Shown here piece by piece: positions 22,572 through 33,261 of a stretch of 62,000 nucleotides of DNA. The position numbers and the translations under genes are program-made. The stretch covers positions 1,040,653-1,102,652 of the forward strand of contig RPFO01000156.1 of the NCBI GenBank assembly GCA_009746045.1. Reading direction: 5' to 3'. The DNA is from Mesostigma viride. Lineage: Eukaryota; Streptophyta; Mesostigmatophyceae; Mesostigmatales; Mesostigmataceae. Positions within the stretch are counted from its first letter, which is position 1, and each line of letters starts with the position of its first letter. A model generated the notes under the pieces. That model was not told where the DNA came from. It was given only the letters and a program-made list of their open reading frames with translations, and made no database searches.

Positions 22572-24795
22572 ATGCCGAGAAGGGTTGCAGTGCTACGACC
22601 AGCTCACGTGTGCAGTCCTGAGGAGTGGGAGAAATTTGATGCCCGAGCATGTGAAGAGGAAAAGCCGAAACAAAACGTCGTTCCCTCCGAATATGTGCGG
22701 ACCTTAAGACTGCAAATCACGACCTTCGGCCGTGCATACCTCGTTGAGGGGTATGTCCTGAAAGAACAGGATGGCGCCATGGTGGATGCTCTCATTAACC
22801 GGGTAAAGAAAAGCTGCATAAACTTTCTGGAAACATGTGTGGCTGACGACAACCGTGCAGAGCTGGATAAGTATGAGGCATCCAGCTGGGTGGTAGACCC
22901 GACGACTGGTGAGCTCACCGCCCAGAAGCCCAAGGGCTCCAAACCCAAAGCCCTAAGTGTTGAAGAATTCGTAAAAAAGGAGCTGAGCCGCTGGCTAAGC
23001 AACTCCAGCTTAAAAAAGAGGCAGAGTTTTGCCGAGGACGAGGATGATGACGTGAAGGAAAATACCAAAGCGCTAAGCGACGTGACCAACATGCCAAAGG
23101 TAATAACGCTATCTTTAGCTACAGGAGTCTGCAAGCTTCTTGGTTTTTTCTTTCATCGCAGGTCTGCTACTAACCGACTTCCCGAATGTTAACGTCCTTA
23201 TTCCATGCCCCGCCCTCTGCTTGCAGACAACTCCTGCTGCCAAGCCGGCGGCAAAGCCGGCGGCCAAGCCGGAGGTCAAGCCGGAAGTAAAGCCGGAAGT
23301 AAAGCCGGAGTAAGCCGGAGGTCAAGCCGGAGGCCAAGCCTGTGCACACAGGCGTCCGAGCAGATGAAATTCGGAGACTCAGAGCTCGGCTGGCTGCCCT
23401 TGAGGAGGAGTTAGAGCAGGAAGTGGCAGGGTACGCGCCTGCACCTGTGGAGGTATCGGATGTGAGGCCGCCGCCTCCGGTGGCCAAGAAGGTTGTACCG
23501 CCGCCCCCTCCCGTTCCCAAGCAGCCTGTCATGCCGCCCCCTCCGGTGGCCAAGAAGGTTGTACCGCCGCCCCCTCCCGTTGGCACGCAGCCTGTCATGC
23601 CGCCCCCTCCGGTGCCCAGCAACGCTGTGCAGCCGTCCCCTCCGGTGCCCAACAACACCGTGGAGCCGCCCACTACGGTGCCCAAGCTGGCCGACCTGCC
23701 AATGCCGGATGGTCTCCCGCCTGCTCGTGTGCCTGCCATCAAGCCAGATGTCTTCGAGCCCATCACGTCGCGCCCCGCCGTCAACAAGCCGCCCGCCAGC
23801 AACAAGCCGGCCGCCAGCAAGAAGCCGCCGCCAGCAAGAAGCCGGCTGCAAAGCGAAAGCTTCCTAGTGGTCCCATGGACTTGGGGCTTGCGCACTATCT
23901 GAGCACCTTACTGCCAACCGCGGTGGTTCAAGAGCGACCGGGCCCTGGTGGTTTCGGAGAAGCACTGCACGGGGCCTTCGTGGCACAAAGGTACAAGTAC
24001 GAGCGCGATGGGGCGCGGCCGGCTGCGTATGTTTGGGAGCCTGGCAAAGTGGTGGAGGTGAAGCCGAAGCTCAAGGCCCCTTACGGCACGCGGTTTGTGG
24101 AGCGTGATGGGGGCTCGCAAATGCTGTTTGTTGACTTTGCCACGATGCATTACGGTGACGCCGAGGGCAACGAGAATGCGTGGGTCCTTCTGGGCAACGT
24201 CACTGACGACGACCTTCGAGGCGCACGTGCGAAATTGAAGGAGAGTTGGGGGCCAGCAGAGGAGAAGGAGGAGGTGTCGGATGAGTATGTACCGGCCAAG
24301 CGAGCGCGGGCGCCACCCAAGGAGAAGGCGTCTGCCGGTGCTCCCTCCGCGCCAGCGATCCCGCCTGCCTCTAGCTCTTCGACCGCAACGGTGTCTGCCG
24401 GTGCTCCCTCCGCGCCAGCGATCCCGCCTGCCTCTAGCTCTCCGGCCGCAACAGCGTCTGCCGGTGCTCCCTCCGCGCCAGCGATCCCGCCTGCCTCTAG
24501 CCCTTCGCCCGCAATGGCGTCTGCCGGTGCTCCCTCCGCGCCAGCGATCCCGCCTGCCTCTAGCTCTTCGACCGCAACGGAGTCTGCCGGTGCTCCCTCC
24601 GCGCCAGCGATCCCGCCTGCCTCTAGCTCTCCGGCCGCAACGGCGTCTGCCGATGCTCCCTCCGCGCCAGATCTCACCGAGGCGGAACTGGAGCTTGCCG
24701 CGCTCAAGGCCATGATGGCAAAAGCGCAGCGGAAAGTTGAGCTGGAGCGGCAAGCAAAGGAGTCCCAGAGTCAGACTCCTGATCCGGTAATTTAG
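22572..24795 (+). pseudogene. Accessory (TnpA-position) gene of CACTA copy 3, with two apparent frameshifts
   Basis: Exon 1 runs from the ATG at 22572 to a GTAATA donor after 23099. It encodes a charged domain (PSEYVRTLRLQITTFGRAY, then LEDEDDD-like acidic stretch). The likely acceptor is TTGCAG at 23221-23226. Exon 2 opens with AAKPAAKPEVKPE repeats and then hits TAA at ~23311. The frame shifted by a net -2 continues with a coiled-coil-like EIRRLRARLAALEEELEQEV, PPPPVAKKVVPPPPP repeats and PASNKPAASKKP. Near 23825-23845 the frame shifts again to a globular domain (MDLGLAHYLSTLLPTAVVQE onward), five 21-residue repeats and a Lys/Glu-rich end at 24795. Both shifts lie in low-complexity repeats and together sum to a multiple of three. 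No known domain was recognised. By position and partner it may be the subterminal-repeat binding protein. Confidence 0.6.
24325..24660 (+). repeat. 63-bp in-frame minisatellite, five units
   Basis: Each unit encodes a 21-residue variant of SAGAPSAPAIPPASSSSTAT plus one residue. Units are almost identical at the DNA level (GGTGCTCCCTCCGCGCCAGC in each). The array links the globular domain to the Lys/Glu-rich end and is expected to be disordered. Confidence 0.9.
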
Positions 24796-25370
24796 TGGAA
24801 TGTTTTTTCTGAAGCACGTTTTAGCTATGTAGTGATGTGGTGTTGTCACACCCAATTGCCATGTGCGTATATTTTTGTTACTCATGTATGTATCACTCTC
24901 ATGCTAGGTCATGCATCATACCCACAGGCATAACCCATTTCACCATGGGATGTTTTGCTGGGCAACAACTATCTGCCGTGCCTGACTGCCCCCCCCCCCC
25001 TGCCTTGCTGCCCTTGTGTCCTCTTCAATGGTGGTGCTCTGTGTGCCTGCAGGCCTCCAGAGCATGAGTGCTGGCAACTGTGTGGCTTTGTTCAGGCAAA
25101 GAAGCATCATTGATCATGATGACACCTGAAGAAGAAGTAAATTAATTGGCTGGGCTTGATGCGGCCTGTGTTATTTCACAATGGTGTAAACGTATCGATG
25201 AGACGCCCAATGTGGGGCTAAATCCTCATTGTAAATCAAGAGAGACAACTGTAATGGGATGTATTATTATTTCTAATAAAGAAACCATTTGGAATGATGG
25301 CCTGTTAAGCTGTTCTTAACAGTGCTTGTGTTGTAATGCTGGCAAATCTGCATTTTCCCCTTTTTTATCA
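24796..25370 (+). other. 3' UTR / terminal exon region of the accessory gene
   Basis: After the stop at 24793-24795 the stretch holds a TGCCTGCAGGCCTCC acceptor-like site near 25045 and an AATAAA at 25275-25280. The similarity in arrangement to 16020-16160 of copy 1 supports a common right-end gene structure. No further frame was recognised. Confidence 0.5.
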
Positions 25371-25374
25371 CTGT

Positions 25375-25765
25375 CATTTTTACCACTTTGTGGTATTTTT
25401 TTACCACCCTCATTTTTACCACTTTTTACCACTTTTTACCACCCTCACTTTTACCACTTTGTGGCGTGTTTTTACCACCCTCGCTTTTACCACTTGGTGG
25501 TATTTTTTACCACTTTGGTGGTAAAAGGGGTGGTAAAAGGTGGTAAAATGATTTTACCACCTGCTGTTCTCCTAGCGTTTTCCCACCGTTTTACCACTTT
25601 TTACCACTTTTTACCACTTTTTACCACTTTTTACCACTTTTTACCACTTTTTACCACTTTTTACCACTTTTTACCACTTTTTACCACTTTTTACCACTTT
25701 TTACCACTTTTTACCACTTTTTACCACCCACTTTTACCACTTTTACCACTTTTACCACCAACGAG
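25375..25765. repeat. Right subterminal arrays of CACTA copy 3
   Basis: More than a dozen perfect TTTTTACCAC units (25590-25725), plus degenerate ACCACCCTC.TTTTACCAC units upstream, lead into the terminal repeat. Orientation relative to the terminus mirrors the left end. Confidence 0.9.
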
Positions 25766-25844
25766 TTCCTAGTGTTTCTAGTCTACACTACTGCTATATT
25801 CCCTAGGCTGGGGCGGCTGGGGTCGCTGGGGCGGCAGGGGTCGC

Positions 25845-26003
25845 AGTTAAGCAATTAGCCCGGCTAATTGCTTTTATACGTCGAAGGTTCACTTCGACTA
25901 CTTGCGCGCAAGTAGTCGAAGGTTCACTTCGACTACTTGCGCGCAAGTAGTCGAAGTGAACCTTTGACGTATAAAAGCAATTAGCCGGGCTAATTGCTTA
26001 ACT
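25845..26003. mobile_element. 159-bp hairpin MITE-like element
   Basis: The ends are AGTTAAGCAATTAGCC and its inverse. Inside, ATACGTCGAAGGTTCACTTC and a palindromic ACTTGCGCGCAAGT make the whole unit fold on itself, with one internal duplication of the GTTCACTTCGACTACTTGCG part. A truncated copy is at 26378-26438. No coding capacity. Confidence 0.75.
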
Positions 26004-26377
26004 TAAATTTGACACGCGGGAAGAGGATCGTTCGCTCGCCGCTAGCCCACTGCCAGCCCGCGCACTCACGAATTCCCAGCCTCCGCAGACTAATTACGCC
26101 GGCCCCCTGGCCTCCGTAGTTAAGCCTAATTACGCCTCCGGCCCCTGGGCCGCGCAATTAGCCCTGCGCTCTCTAGGCTCTGGCACCCGGCACTATTCCT
26201 TCAAGAGTGATCAGAATATTGACGCCGCAATATTCTAACTCCAACCCTTTCTTAGGCCAACCTCAGGCACTTCCTAGAAGCTCGGCAATTCTGGCACCTG
26301 CGCCTGGTGGAATTATTTCCCAAATAATTCGCTCCGGCAGGAACCGAACCCCTGACCTCACGCGTGCGGCAAATTTA
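26004..26377 (-). mobile_element. tRNA-related SINE-like sequence
   Basis: On minus, a B-box-like GGTTCGGTTCC (plus ~26342-26352) follows GAGGTCAG and is followed by GAATTATTTGGGA, as in the 4.3-kb SINE. A repeated CCGCAATATTCTAACT occurs at ~26225 and ~26437, which may mark a duplication around the second hairpin fragment. Ends are undefined. Confidence 0.45.
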
Positions 26378-26444
26378 AGTTAAGCAATTAGCCCGGCTAA
26401 CTGCTTTTATACGTCGAAGGTTCACTTCGACTACTTGCCGCAAT

Positions 26445-26860
26445 ATTCTAACTGTCGCCTGCCAGGGCTTGTGGGCGACGTAGATGTCCGCCCCCTTCCA
26501 ATAGACCGGCTTCTGCCCCGCCGTCTGCCGGAGCTGCTGGTAGGTCGGCCATAGCTCCCGTCGCCGTTGTTGCTGCGTCAAGGTCAAGTCGTCGTCCAGC
26601 GTGTAGGAGGTCCCCCCAAGCCGCTTGCGACGCTTGAGGAACTCCATCTTATCCGCCATGATGGTGTCAAAGGTGAGGAGCAAGGGGGAGGGGCCGGCCG
26701 GCCTTACCGGCCCGCGAGCGGGGATCAAGGCGGGTCACCCCCCGCGGCTTGCCCTTACCAGTGAGAGCCCCATGGGGACAAGGATTTTGTTCTCAAACGC
26801 CAGGGCAAGGGTCTCGGAGGTCTCGTCCTGCAGCTGGTCGAAGTGAGCAGCAATTGACTA
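26445..26860 (-). pseudogene. LINE ORF1-like fragment (L1 ORF1p C-terminal domain type)
   Basis: The minus frame shows IMADKMEFLKRRKRLGG, YTLDDDLTLTQQQRRREL and WPTYQQLRQTAGQKPVYW. This is the pattern of the C-terminal RNA-binding region of L1-type ORF1 proteins (a helix, an acidic DDLT/DLS block, then Q..RR). Upstream in another segment, ETSETLALAFENKILVPMG may belong to the same protein. No RT from this LINE is in the neighbourhood. It is a truncated remnant. Confidence 0.5.
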
Positions 26861-27065
26861 TGACGTTAAGGCTGCGCTTGTCGAGCTCGGCCTCCTCGCG
26901 GATCGAGGTACCCAGCGTCTGCTGCTTAAGCTGGGCGGCGACGGCGGAGGAGGTGGTGGTGGTGCATGTGGTTCATCAGCACGGCTGCCCAGGTCTGCCG
27001 GGTGGGAGGGGCATCAGTTAACGTTCTTAAACGCAATGTATAAGGATATAGTTGCAATGCAGCAA
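26861..27065. other. Unannotated spacer up to the chromovirus 3' LTR
   Basis: No motif was recognised. The last five bases, AGCAA, are compared with TGCAA after the other LTR as an imperfect target-site duplication. Confidence 0.4.
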
Positions 27066-29644
27066 TGTTACGTCCCAGCCCAGACACACCTAGCCTGAGC
27101 TACGTAGCGAAAGATCCTCCTTGCCGGAATTAGGAATAATTCAAGGTAGCCTAATGTAGGTTGCGCTTCACGACGTGAGTCGTGAGATATCTGGCACCGC
27201 GGCTTGATGCCAAGCTAATTGTACACACTTATAATGGCTAGCAATAACAATTACAAATGGATAGTTGCCCCGGGCTCAATGTGTAGGCGTATTCGCACTT
27301 ATCATTCATCAAACCAAGAGGACGAGACTCTCGTCCTCGGACTAATTTAACCTAGGTTGATTGCGGCGCAGATACACGTCAATTTCCCTAGAACAATCCA
27401 AGTCACTCATTCCACGTAGGATCCGGGCCGACATCGACCCTCAACTACAGGATCCACGCCTAGAACTACGGACGGACTCAGAACTGGCGCGGCGCCACGG
27501 CACCGGCCCCTAAAAGGACAACCTAGGACCAAAATAACTAGTCCAATTCACACAATAGCCAATATCCATAAAACCCAATACACTAGACCAAACGGCCTTA
27601 GTAATTTATTCCATTCATACACCCGTTTGCTCACCATAGTCACCAGCATCTTTGTTAAAACAATAAGTAGATGCATATAGACAGGTAGCGGTTACAGAAC
27701 CGCTATTAAGAACTCCATAGGCATGGCTCGCGATTACCCGCGCAGACCAGGCCACCAAAGAGGGTGGGTGGGTGGGACAAGAAAAAAGACCACAACAATG
27801 TCACTACGCCGCCAAAGTAGTCAAACTGCACTAGCACGGGGCTGACATCAGCAACCGAGCTTAACTTAACATGTCAACCTGAGAATGTAGCGACACCTAC
27901 CGTACCACAAAAACAACAACCAATCAAATACCCTTTCCGAAAGGTTCTAATTATCATTCGACATACCGGTTCAACAAACCCGGCCCTGTCAAACTTTAAG
28001 CATAAGATTATTTCGAGATTGTAGTACAATAGGGCCACTGCCCCTACTAACAATTCCAGGTCGCCAGCCATTAGCCAAATCCGGTTACATCTGCCAAACC
28101 CGCCCGGTTCAGCCGACCATCCAGGCGGCTTCCGTGAGCGGCCTTATTCCCCGCCTCACTTCGAGAAACTCTTTTCAAAGAAATCCGATTCATACACCCG
28201 TTTGCTCACCATAGTCACCAGCATCTTTGTTAAAACAATAAGTAGATGCATATAGACAGGTAGCGGTTACAGAACCGCTATTAAGAACTCCATAGGCATG
28301 GCTCGCGATTACCCAACCTCCCCTTCCTGGCCCTCCGGTCCGCTAAAGAAGCACCATTTCTTTTCCCGTCAAAAGCTGTCCTGTCGCGATGGGCGCTCTC
28401 CGTTGCCAGAAAACAGATTTAATTCCCAGCGACTGTGAATGCACAAAAATTCATGCACTGTCGATCGACACAGCTCGCATTTTTGACCCCACTCGGGGGC
28501 CCCCGCTGACCTCGTTGCCGACCTCTTCCCTGGTCCGCTAAGGGGTGCTGTCGCGGAACACAAAGTCAAAGCAAAAGCTGCTGACTGGCGCCGCTGATTC
28601 CAGCCGACGCCCAGTTTGCAACTTTTTTGAAAGGCAACCAACCTAGTGCCGAGCACATAAACACTCCTTCCGTACAAAAAAGTGGAAATACCACTGATTA
28701 CGAAATCAAGTTGGTTTTCAGCCCTTGCCTCCTGCGCCGAGGCTCCGTGTCCCACAACGGTGACTTAAATTTTTTACCCCCCCGAGCCGCGGCGACCCTC
28801 AAGCCAAGCCCAACCCGGAATGCAAGCATTTCCAGGTACGAGACAACTCAAAGGCAGGCCAGCCTGCCGACAGCCCAACCCGAGGCGCAAGCATCCCCAG
28901 GTACGGAACCATCAAGCAAGCTAGCCCTTGCCCAACCCGGCCAGCTGGCCGTTTCTTTCAAACAGACCAGCCATTAAATAATGCATCAGCCCCCGCTTCG
29001 CATTTAAACCCCGATCACCCGGACATTAATTCCGGGCCAGTGGCAGCCATGAATCCCAACCGCCTTAAGCAGCCAGGGTTCATGGATGCCGGAAATTTGG
29101 CTAACAAATTTTAGCCCCGCACCCATGCTGAGCGCAAGGCTGGTGAGGCATTTCTTGTACCGCCATAGCCTCAGCCGTCGGCGCTCAGCCAACGTTTACA
29201 AGAAAAAAGACCACAACAATGTCACTACGCCGCCAAAGTAGTCAAACTGCACTAGCACGGGGCTGACATCAGCAACCGAGCTTAACTTAACATGTCAACC
29301 TGAGAATGTAGCGACACCTACCGTACCACAAAAACAACAACCAATCAAATACCCTTTCCGAAAGGTTCTAATTATCATTCGACATACCGGTTCAACAAAC
29401 CCGGCCCTGTCAAACTTTAAGCATAAGATTATTTCGAGATTGTAGTACAATAGGGCCACTGCCCCTACTAACAATTCCAGGTCGCCAGCCATTAGCCAAA
29501 TCCGGTTACATCTGCCAAACCCGCCCGGTTCAGCCGACCATCCAGGCGGCTTCCGTGAGCGGCCTTATTCCCCGCCTCACTTCGAGAAACTCTTTTCAAA
29601 GAAATCCGATTGTTACGTCCGACCAAAAGGGCTGGGACGTAACA
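27066..29644 (-). repeat. Chromovirus 3' LTR, enlarged by a 2-kb insertion
   Basis: Positions 27066-27615 and 29612-29644 together match the 583-bp 5' LTR almost base for base. Between them lies an insertion of ~1996 bp. Without it the LTR would be about 583 bp. Confidence 0.88.
27616..29611. mobile_element. Two tandem A-x-B units inserted in the 3' LTR
   Basis: Block A (CATACACCCGTTTGC to CGCGATTACCC) is at 27616-27739 and 28191-28314. Block B (CAAGAAAAAAGACC to GAAATCCGATT) is at 27778-28190 and 29199-29611. The two A/B pairs are nearly identical, but the filler between A and B differs: 38 bp in unit 1 and ~884 bp in unit 2. CCATT before and CGATT at the end may be an imperfect 5-bp duplication. 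No enzyme is encoded. It may be two solo LTR-like or non-autonomous units of another family. Confidence 0.7.
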
Positions 29645-29665
29645 CTCCTCCCCCCCCCACGGGGG
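29645..29665 (-). other. Polypurine tract of the chromovirus
   Basis: On minus, a G-rich tract (GTGGGGGGGGGGAGGAG) lies immediately upstream of the 3' LTR TGTTACG. Its position and composition are those of the plus-strand DNA primer of LTR retrotransposons. Confidence 0.8.
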
Positions 29666-29866
29666 TCGGTAGTCCCTACCGTACAAAGATAGAATAAGGA
29701 AGCAACGCTACTATAAGAGTACTATGTCCCAACCTCGGTTCACCCGCAGGTCAGTAATACCGGTTCCTCTAGAGGTTGATACACAGGACCAACCCTGACG
29801 TAGTAGCAAGACTCTGGTGGTGACCGGATCATTCCGCTATCCGTCACAAAAACTTTCATAACCACT

Positions 29867-32156
29867 CTAGCGTCCGCCGCTGGTGGCACGTCGCTGCAAC
29901 AGGGCCTCAGTGAGAGCCCTACGCCCCGCGTGGGTCACTTGCTGGATCATCATCCCGGGGTGCAAACACAGATCACACGTATCAAAGGCCACCTGGTAGG
30001 GAGACACTTTATGCCGACCCATCCGGGACAGCTCCACCCACGTACCCCGGGGCCACATGGACAGGAACCGAGCGAGGTACTGGGGGTGGGTAAATAGAAG
30101 AGTCAGTGCCGACCGATCCACCACCCCACAGCGATGCTCGCGAACAAAGTGCACCCCCATCATAAAAACCTCCGTACGCACGTGATCATCGTTGATCGTC
30201 GCCGTCCGTGCCCCTGCAATATCGGGCACCACCAGGTTCAGAAAGGCACGCCCCTCCGTTGGGGCCACCTTGGGAGGCGTCACCACGTGCCCCACCCCAT
30301 CCACCTGATATCGCCAATCCCACCAGTCTTCGGAACCGAACCGCACAGTATGCCCCACCATCTGGGGAAAACGAGGGTCGACCGGTTGCGGAAGGGGCAG
30401 GGGAACCTGAGGGAGAAAGGTGATCTCTACCTGTTCCCAGTAGGCCCCGCGATCCACCGCGCACCAGGGACCCGCTTGAAACACCAGAGGAGCGGGCAGA
30501 TGCGTACCAGGAGGGGCCTGGAGAAACGGAGGTCCCTCGAACGTCACACACAGCTTCTCCGTGCGCGGTCCTGGCCCACCATACCTCACCGCCCTGCCCG
30601 GTACCGTCCGTATGAAATCCCCCAATGACCACTCCTCGTGTGAAGACCCCGGAGCCCTGGAAGCTGCATCATAGCCCACTGAGGTGGCGGCAGAATGATC
30701 GCCTTGGCGACCGTGCTGGACCAACAAGCGCTGTATCAGGTCCTGTCCTGATTGTACCGCAGCCACGAGCTCCTCCAGGCGCATCACGGGCTCCGCTGGT
30801 ACCAGAATGCCCGTCCCGCTGGGGTCTTCCGCGACCCGAGGTAGCGTCTCCGCCATGGTATGTAGGCACGGTTCCTCCGCGGAACGGTGCGAGGGTCGAC
30901 CCGACGGGGTGGGCCTGCTGTGTCCCTCCGCGGGACGTGACATTGACGATCCGGCTTGAGCAGGCCGGGGACGTGGGTCCAGGGAGACCAGGAAGGTAGG
31001 CTCCGGTGGATCCACTTCCGGTCGGGAACGAGGCTCCAAGGAGACAAGGAAGGTAGGCTCCCCGTGGCCCACATCCGACGGAGGACCTGCGGGGGCCACA
31101 TCCGAGGGCTTACCCCCGGCCGGCTGTTCTGTCCTAGCCGCAGCAGCCCCCGTCGTATCCGGCCGCGGTCGCCGAGACTCTCGCTCCAACTCCAGCGCTG
31201 ACCCCCACGTGCGCTCCCAGTGACGATCAGCCGGGCGACGAGGTGGTGGTGACGCTCGGCGAGCAGTTCGTACCTCCGTCCCCGAGTCCGAGCGGGAACG
31301 CGAACGCGAGGGCGGTGATGGCGAGCGACGACGTGCAGGTCGTTCCGGAGCACGCCGAGAAGCTGGTTGACTGCCCCCGCCCCATCCAGTGGCCCTCGGG
31401 CGCGACTCGCGCCCAGGTGGTCGCCCCCAGCCTGTCGCCGGCGGTGGCGCCTCATAACGCGTCACAGGACGGTGTCCTGCGCCGCCCTCAAGGGAGCCCC
31501 GAGAAGGTGGATCCCTCGGAGGAGAACTGAGGGAGAGGGCGTGGAGGGTGGTCATCAGAATCGGAGTCGTCACCCTCACTACCATCATCCTGGTCTTCGT
31601 CATCCATAGTCACAATGCGATCCAGGGCCTGCCGTAACGAATACTGCCCCGCACGCATACACTTCTCGCCCCGCAACGCCCCCTCCAACGGAAGGTACCG
31701 GGGAAAGTAGTTCTCCAGCAGTTTCCGCACCTCGGGTGGAATTAGGAGGAGCAAAAGCCGTGGAAATGCCAGACCCGCATCCAGCGTGTTCATGCACGCG
31801 TGACAAAGGCACTCCCGCTCATGGGTTTCCCAATCTGTGCCGACCACCACGCCGTCGCGCTCTGCGGTGCGGGTCTCGATCTTGAACCCCACATTTCTCC
31901 GCACGAACCCTCGAAAATCCTCCAGCTTTGCGGGGCCGACCCGCGCCAGAGTGGAATCAGCGCGGAGTTCCGACGGCATCTGGTTACGGCGCCGACGTCG
32001 TCGTTCCACCAAGTCACCCTCCCGACCATAGTTGCGCAAGAACACTCGGGGGTTGAATGTCTCCTCATTCAGCTCCTTCACTAGCTGCATCGTGCGCGCG
32101 TCCGGTGCTCCGGGTATGGACGACGTCTCTTGCCGGCCACCACCTCCCGACATCAA
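29867..32156 (-). pseudogene. Extra sense-strand ORF downstream of chromovirus pol, unknown function, one frameshift
   Basis: Two overlapping minus frames, 32156-31488 and 31603-29867, join at ~31500-31600 into about 760 residues. In order they show: an N-terminal region with KELNEETFNPRVFLRNYG and a basic ERRRRRRNQ; a Cys pair in ERECLCHACM; an acidic MDDEDQDDGSEGDDSDSDD; a long Arg/Ser/Pro-rich region including RSPSPPSRSRSRSDSG; and a more globular C-terminus with CVTFEGPPFLQAPPGTHL, DWWDWRYQVDGVGHVV and FDTCDLCLHPGMMIQQV, ending in RRATSGGR. I saw no signal peptide or membrane segment, so it does not look like an envelope protein. I do not recognise the family. It lies inside the element, between pol and the polypurine tract. 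Confidence 0.6.
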
Positions 32157-33261
32157 GTTTCGTTTAAGTGGCCAGCCGGAGCGGCTGCTTAGGTTTTAGC
32201 GGGCAAGTGTTCGAAGCGCGTCATTGGTGAATTACTGGGGAACTTGGGTTTCCCCGCGAAACTCCAACCGCACGTTCAGATTTCCAAATCTCAAGTAAAG
32301 TTCGGCGCAACTTTCTGAACGGGGGCAGTTGACGAGCAGCATTCCTCCGGACGAATGAATTGCGTTCCATACTTGCGAAAAATTTTGAAAGGTAGCTTGC
32401 GTGCAGCCCTACTAAAATTTGCGCGGACGTTCAGATTTCCAAATCTCAAGTAAATTTCGGCAGAACATTCTGAACGGGGGTAGTTGGCGGGCAGCGTTCC
32501 TCCAGACGAATGAAATGCGTTCCATACTAGCGCAAAATTTTGAAAGCTAGCTTGCGTGCAGCCCTACTAAAATTTGCGCGAAGTGTGGGACTGAAAATTT
32601 GTAACGGAAACTTTTTGGTAGTTGCCGTCACTTCCTCTTGTGCAAACGTGTGGGAGTGAAAATTCGTAACGGAAACTTTTTGGTAGTTGCCGTCACTTCA
32701 TTTTGCGCGAGTGTTGGGCTGAAAATTCGTAACGGAAACTTTTTGGTAGTTGGCGTCACTTCCTTTGGTTCGACTGAAAATTCGCTGAAATTCGCTGAAT
32801 TCGTACCGTAGCCTAATTTTTAGTACCTCGAAGTGACGGAGCACCTAAAAATTTGCCCACAAGTACACTTGGCAGCGCGCTCACTGGGAAAAATTGTACA
32901 GCCGCTCCGGCGGGCCACTTGAACGAATTGTAATGGAGCCCCCGGCCCCTAAAGTACCCCCTCGGACTGCAGGCTCTCCGCGAGCTGTCCGCGTCCTCGC
33001 ATCCCGTTCTGGTTGAGGGACCTCAGGTTGGTCTGGCATGTCCATGTCAACCAGATCTTCTTCACTGGACTCCCCGTCTGCTTCCCGGATTCTGCATCTG
33101 CAGCCTCCGCGGCGCTGACGGAAGTCTGGCCCCTGGGAAGCGCCTCCGCGGCGTCCCCCTGCACAGCCCACACACAAGATACCAGGGCATTAGTCGGCGT
33201 GTACCTAGTACCCGGCTCACACACCACTCTCACCCTACACCGCTGTACCGCATGTGGCCTG
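32157..33261. repeat. Noncoding interval between pol and the extra ORF, with two tandem-repeat tracts
   Basis: Two ~143-bp units at ~32275-32580 share ACGTTCAGATTTCCAAATCT and TTGCGTGCAGCCCTACTAAA. They are followed by three ~60-bp units at ~32590-32765 sharing CGTAACGGAAACTTTTTGGT. The 32881-33261 part is open on minus and may be the C-terminal tail of pol (ESSEEDLVDMDMPDQPEVPQ) or unrelated. Confidence 0.7.

Larger units (their letters stand above)
17099..25774. mobile_element. CACTA copy 3: 8.7-kb two-gene CACTA/EnSpm transposon
   Basis: The ends are CACTAGGAACTCG and its inverse CGAGTTCCTAGTG. The inverted match extends ~25 bp into TTGGTGGTAAAA. A 2-bp direct repeat TT flanks it (17097-17098 and 25775-25776). 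The subterminal arrays of TTTTTACCAC/GTGGTAAAAA type differ from those of copies 1 and 2, so this is a separate family with related termini. Two genes are transcribed outwards from a central ~0.9-kb region: a Tnp2-type transposase on minus and an accessory gene on plus. This is the classical two-component CACTA design (tnpD and tnpA in maize). The transposase frame looks intact; the accessory gene has two frameshifts. Confidence 0.9.

Noticed and set aside
24281-24715. Arg/Pro-rich frame overlapping the accessory gene's repeat
   Set aside because: It is an out-of-frame reading of the 63-bp in-frame repeat; the other frame continues into non-repetitive protein on both sides.
27874-29492. Two identical 65-residue minus frames (start MAGDLELLVGAV)
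   Set aside because: Both lie in the duplicated block B of the LTR insertion; duplication alone explains their identity and no domain is recognisable.
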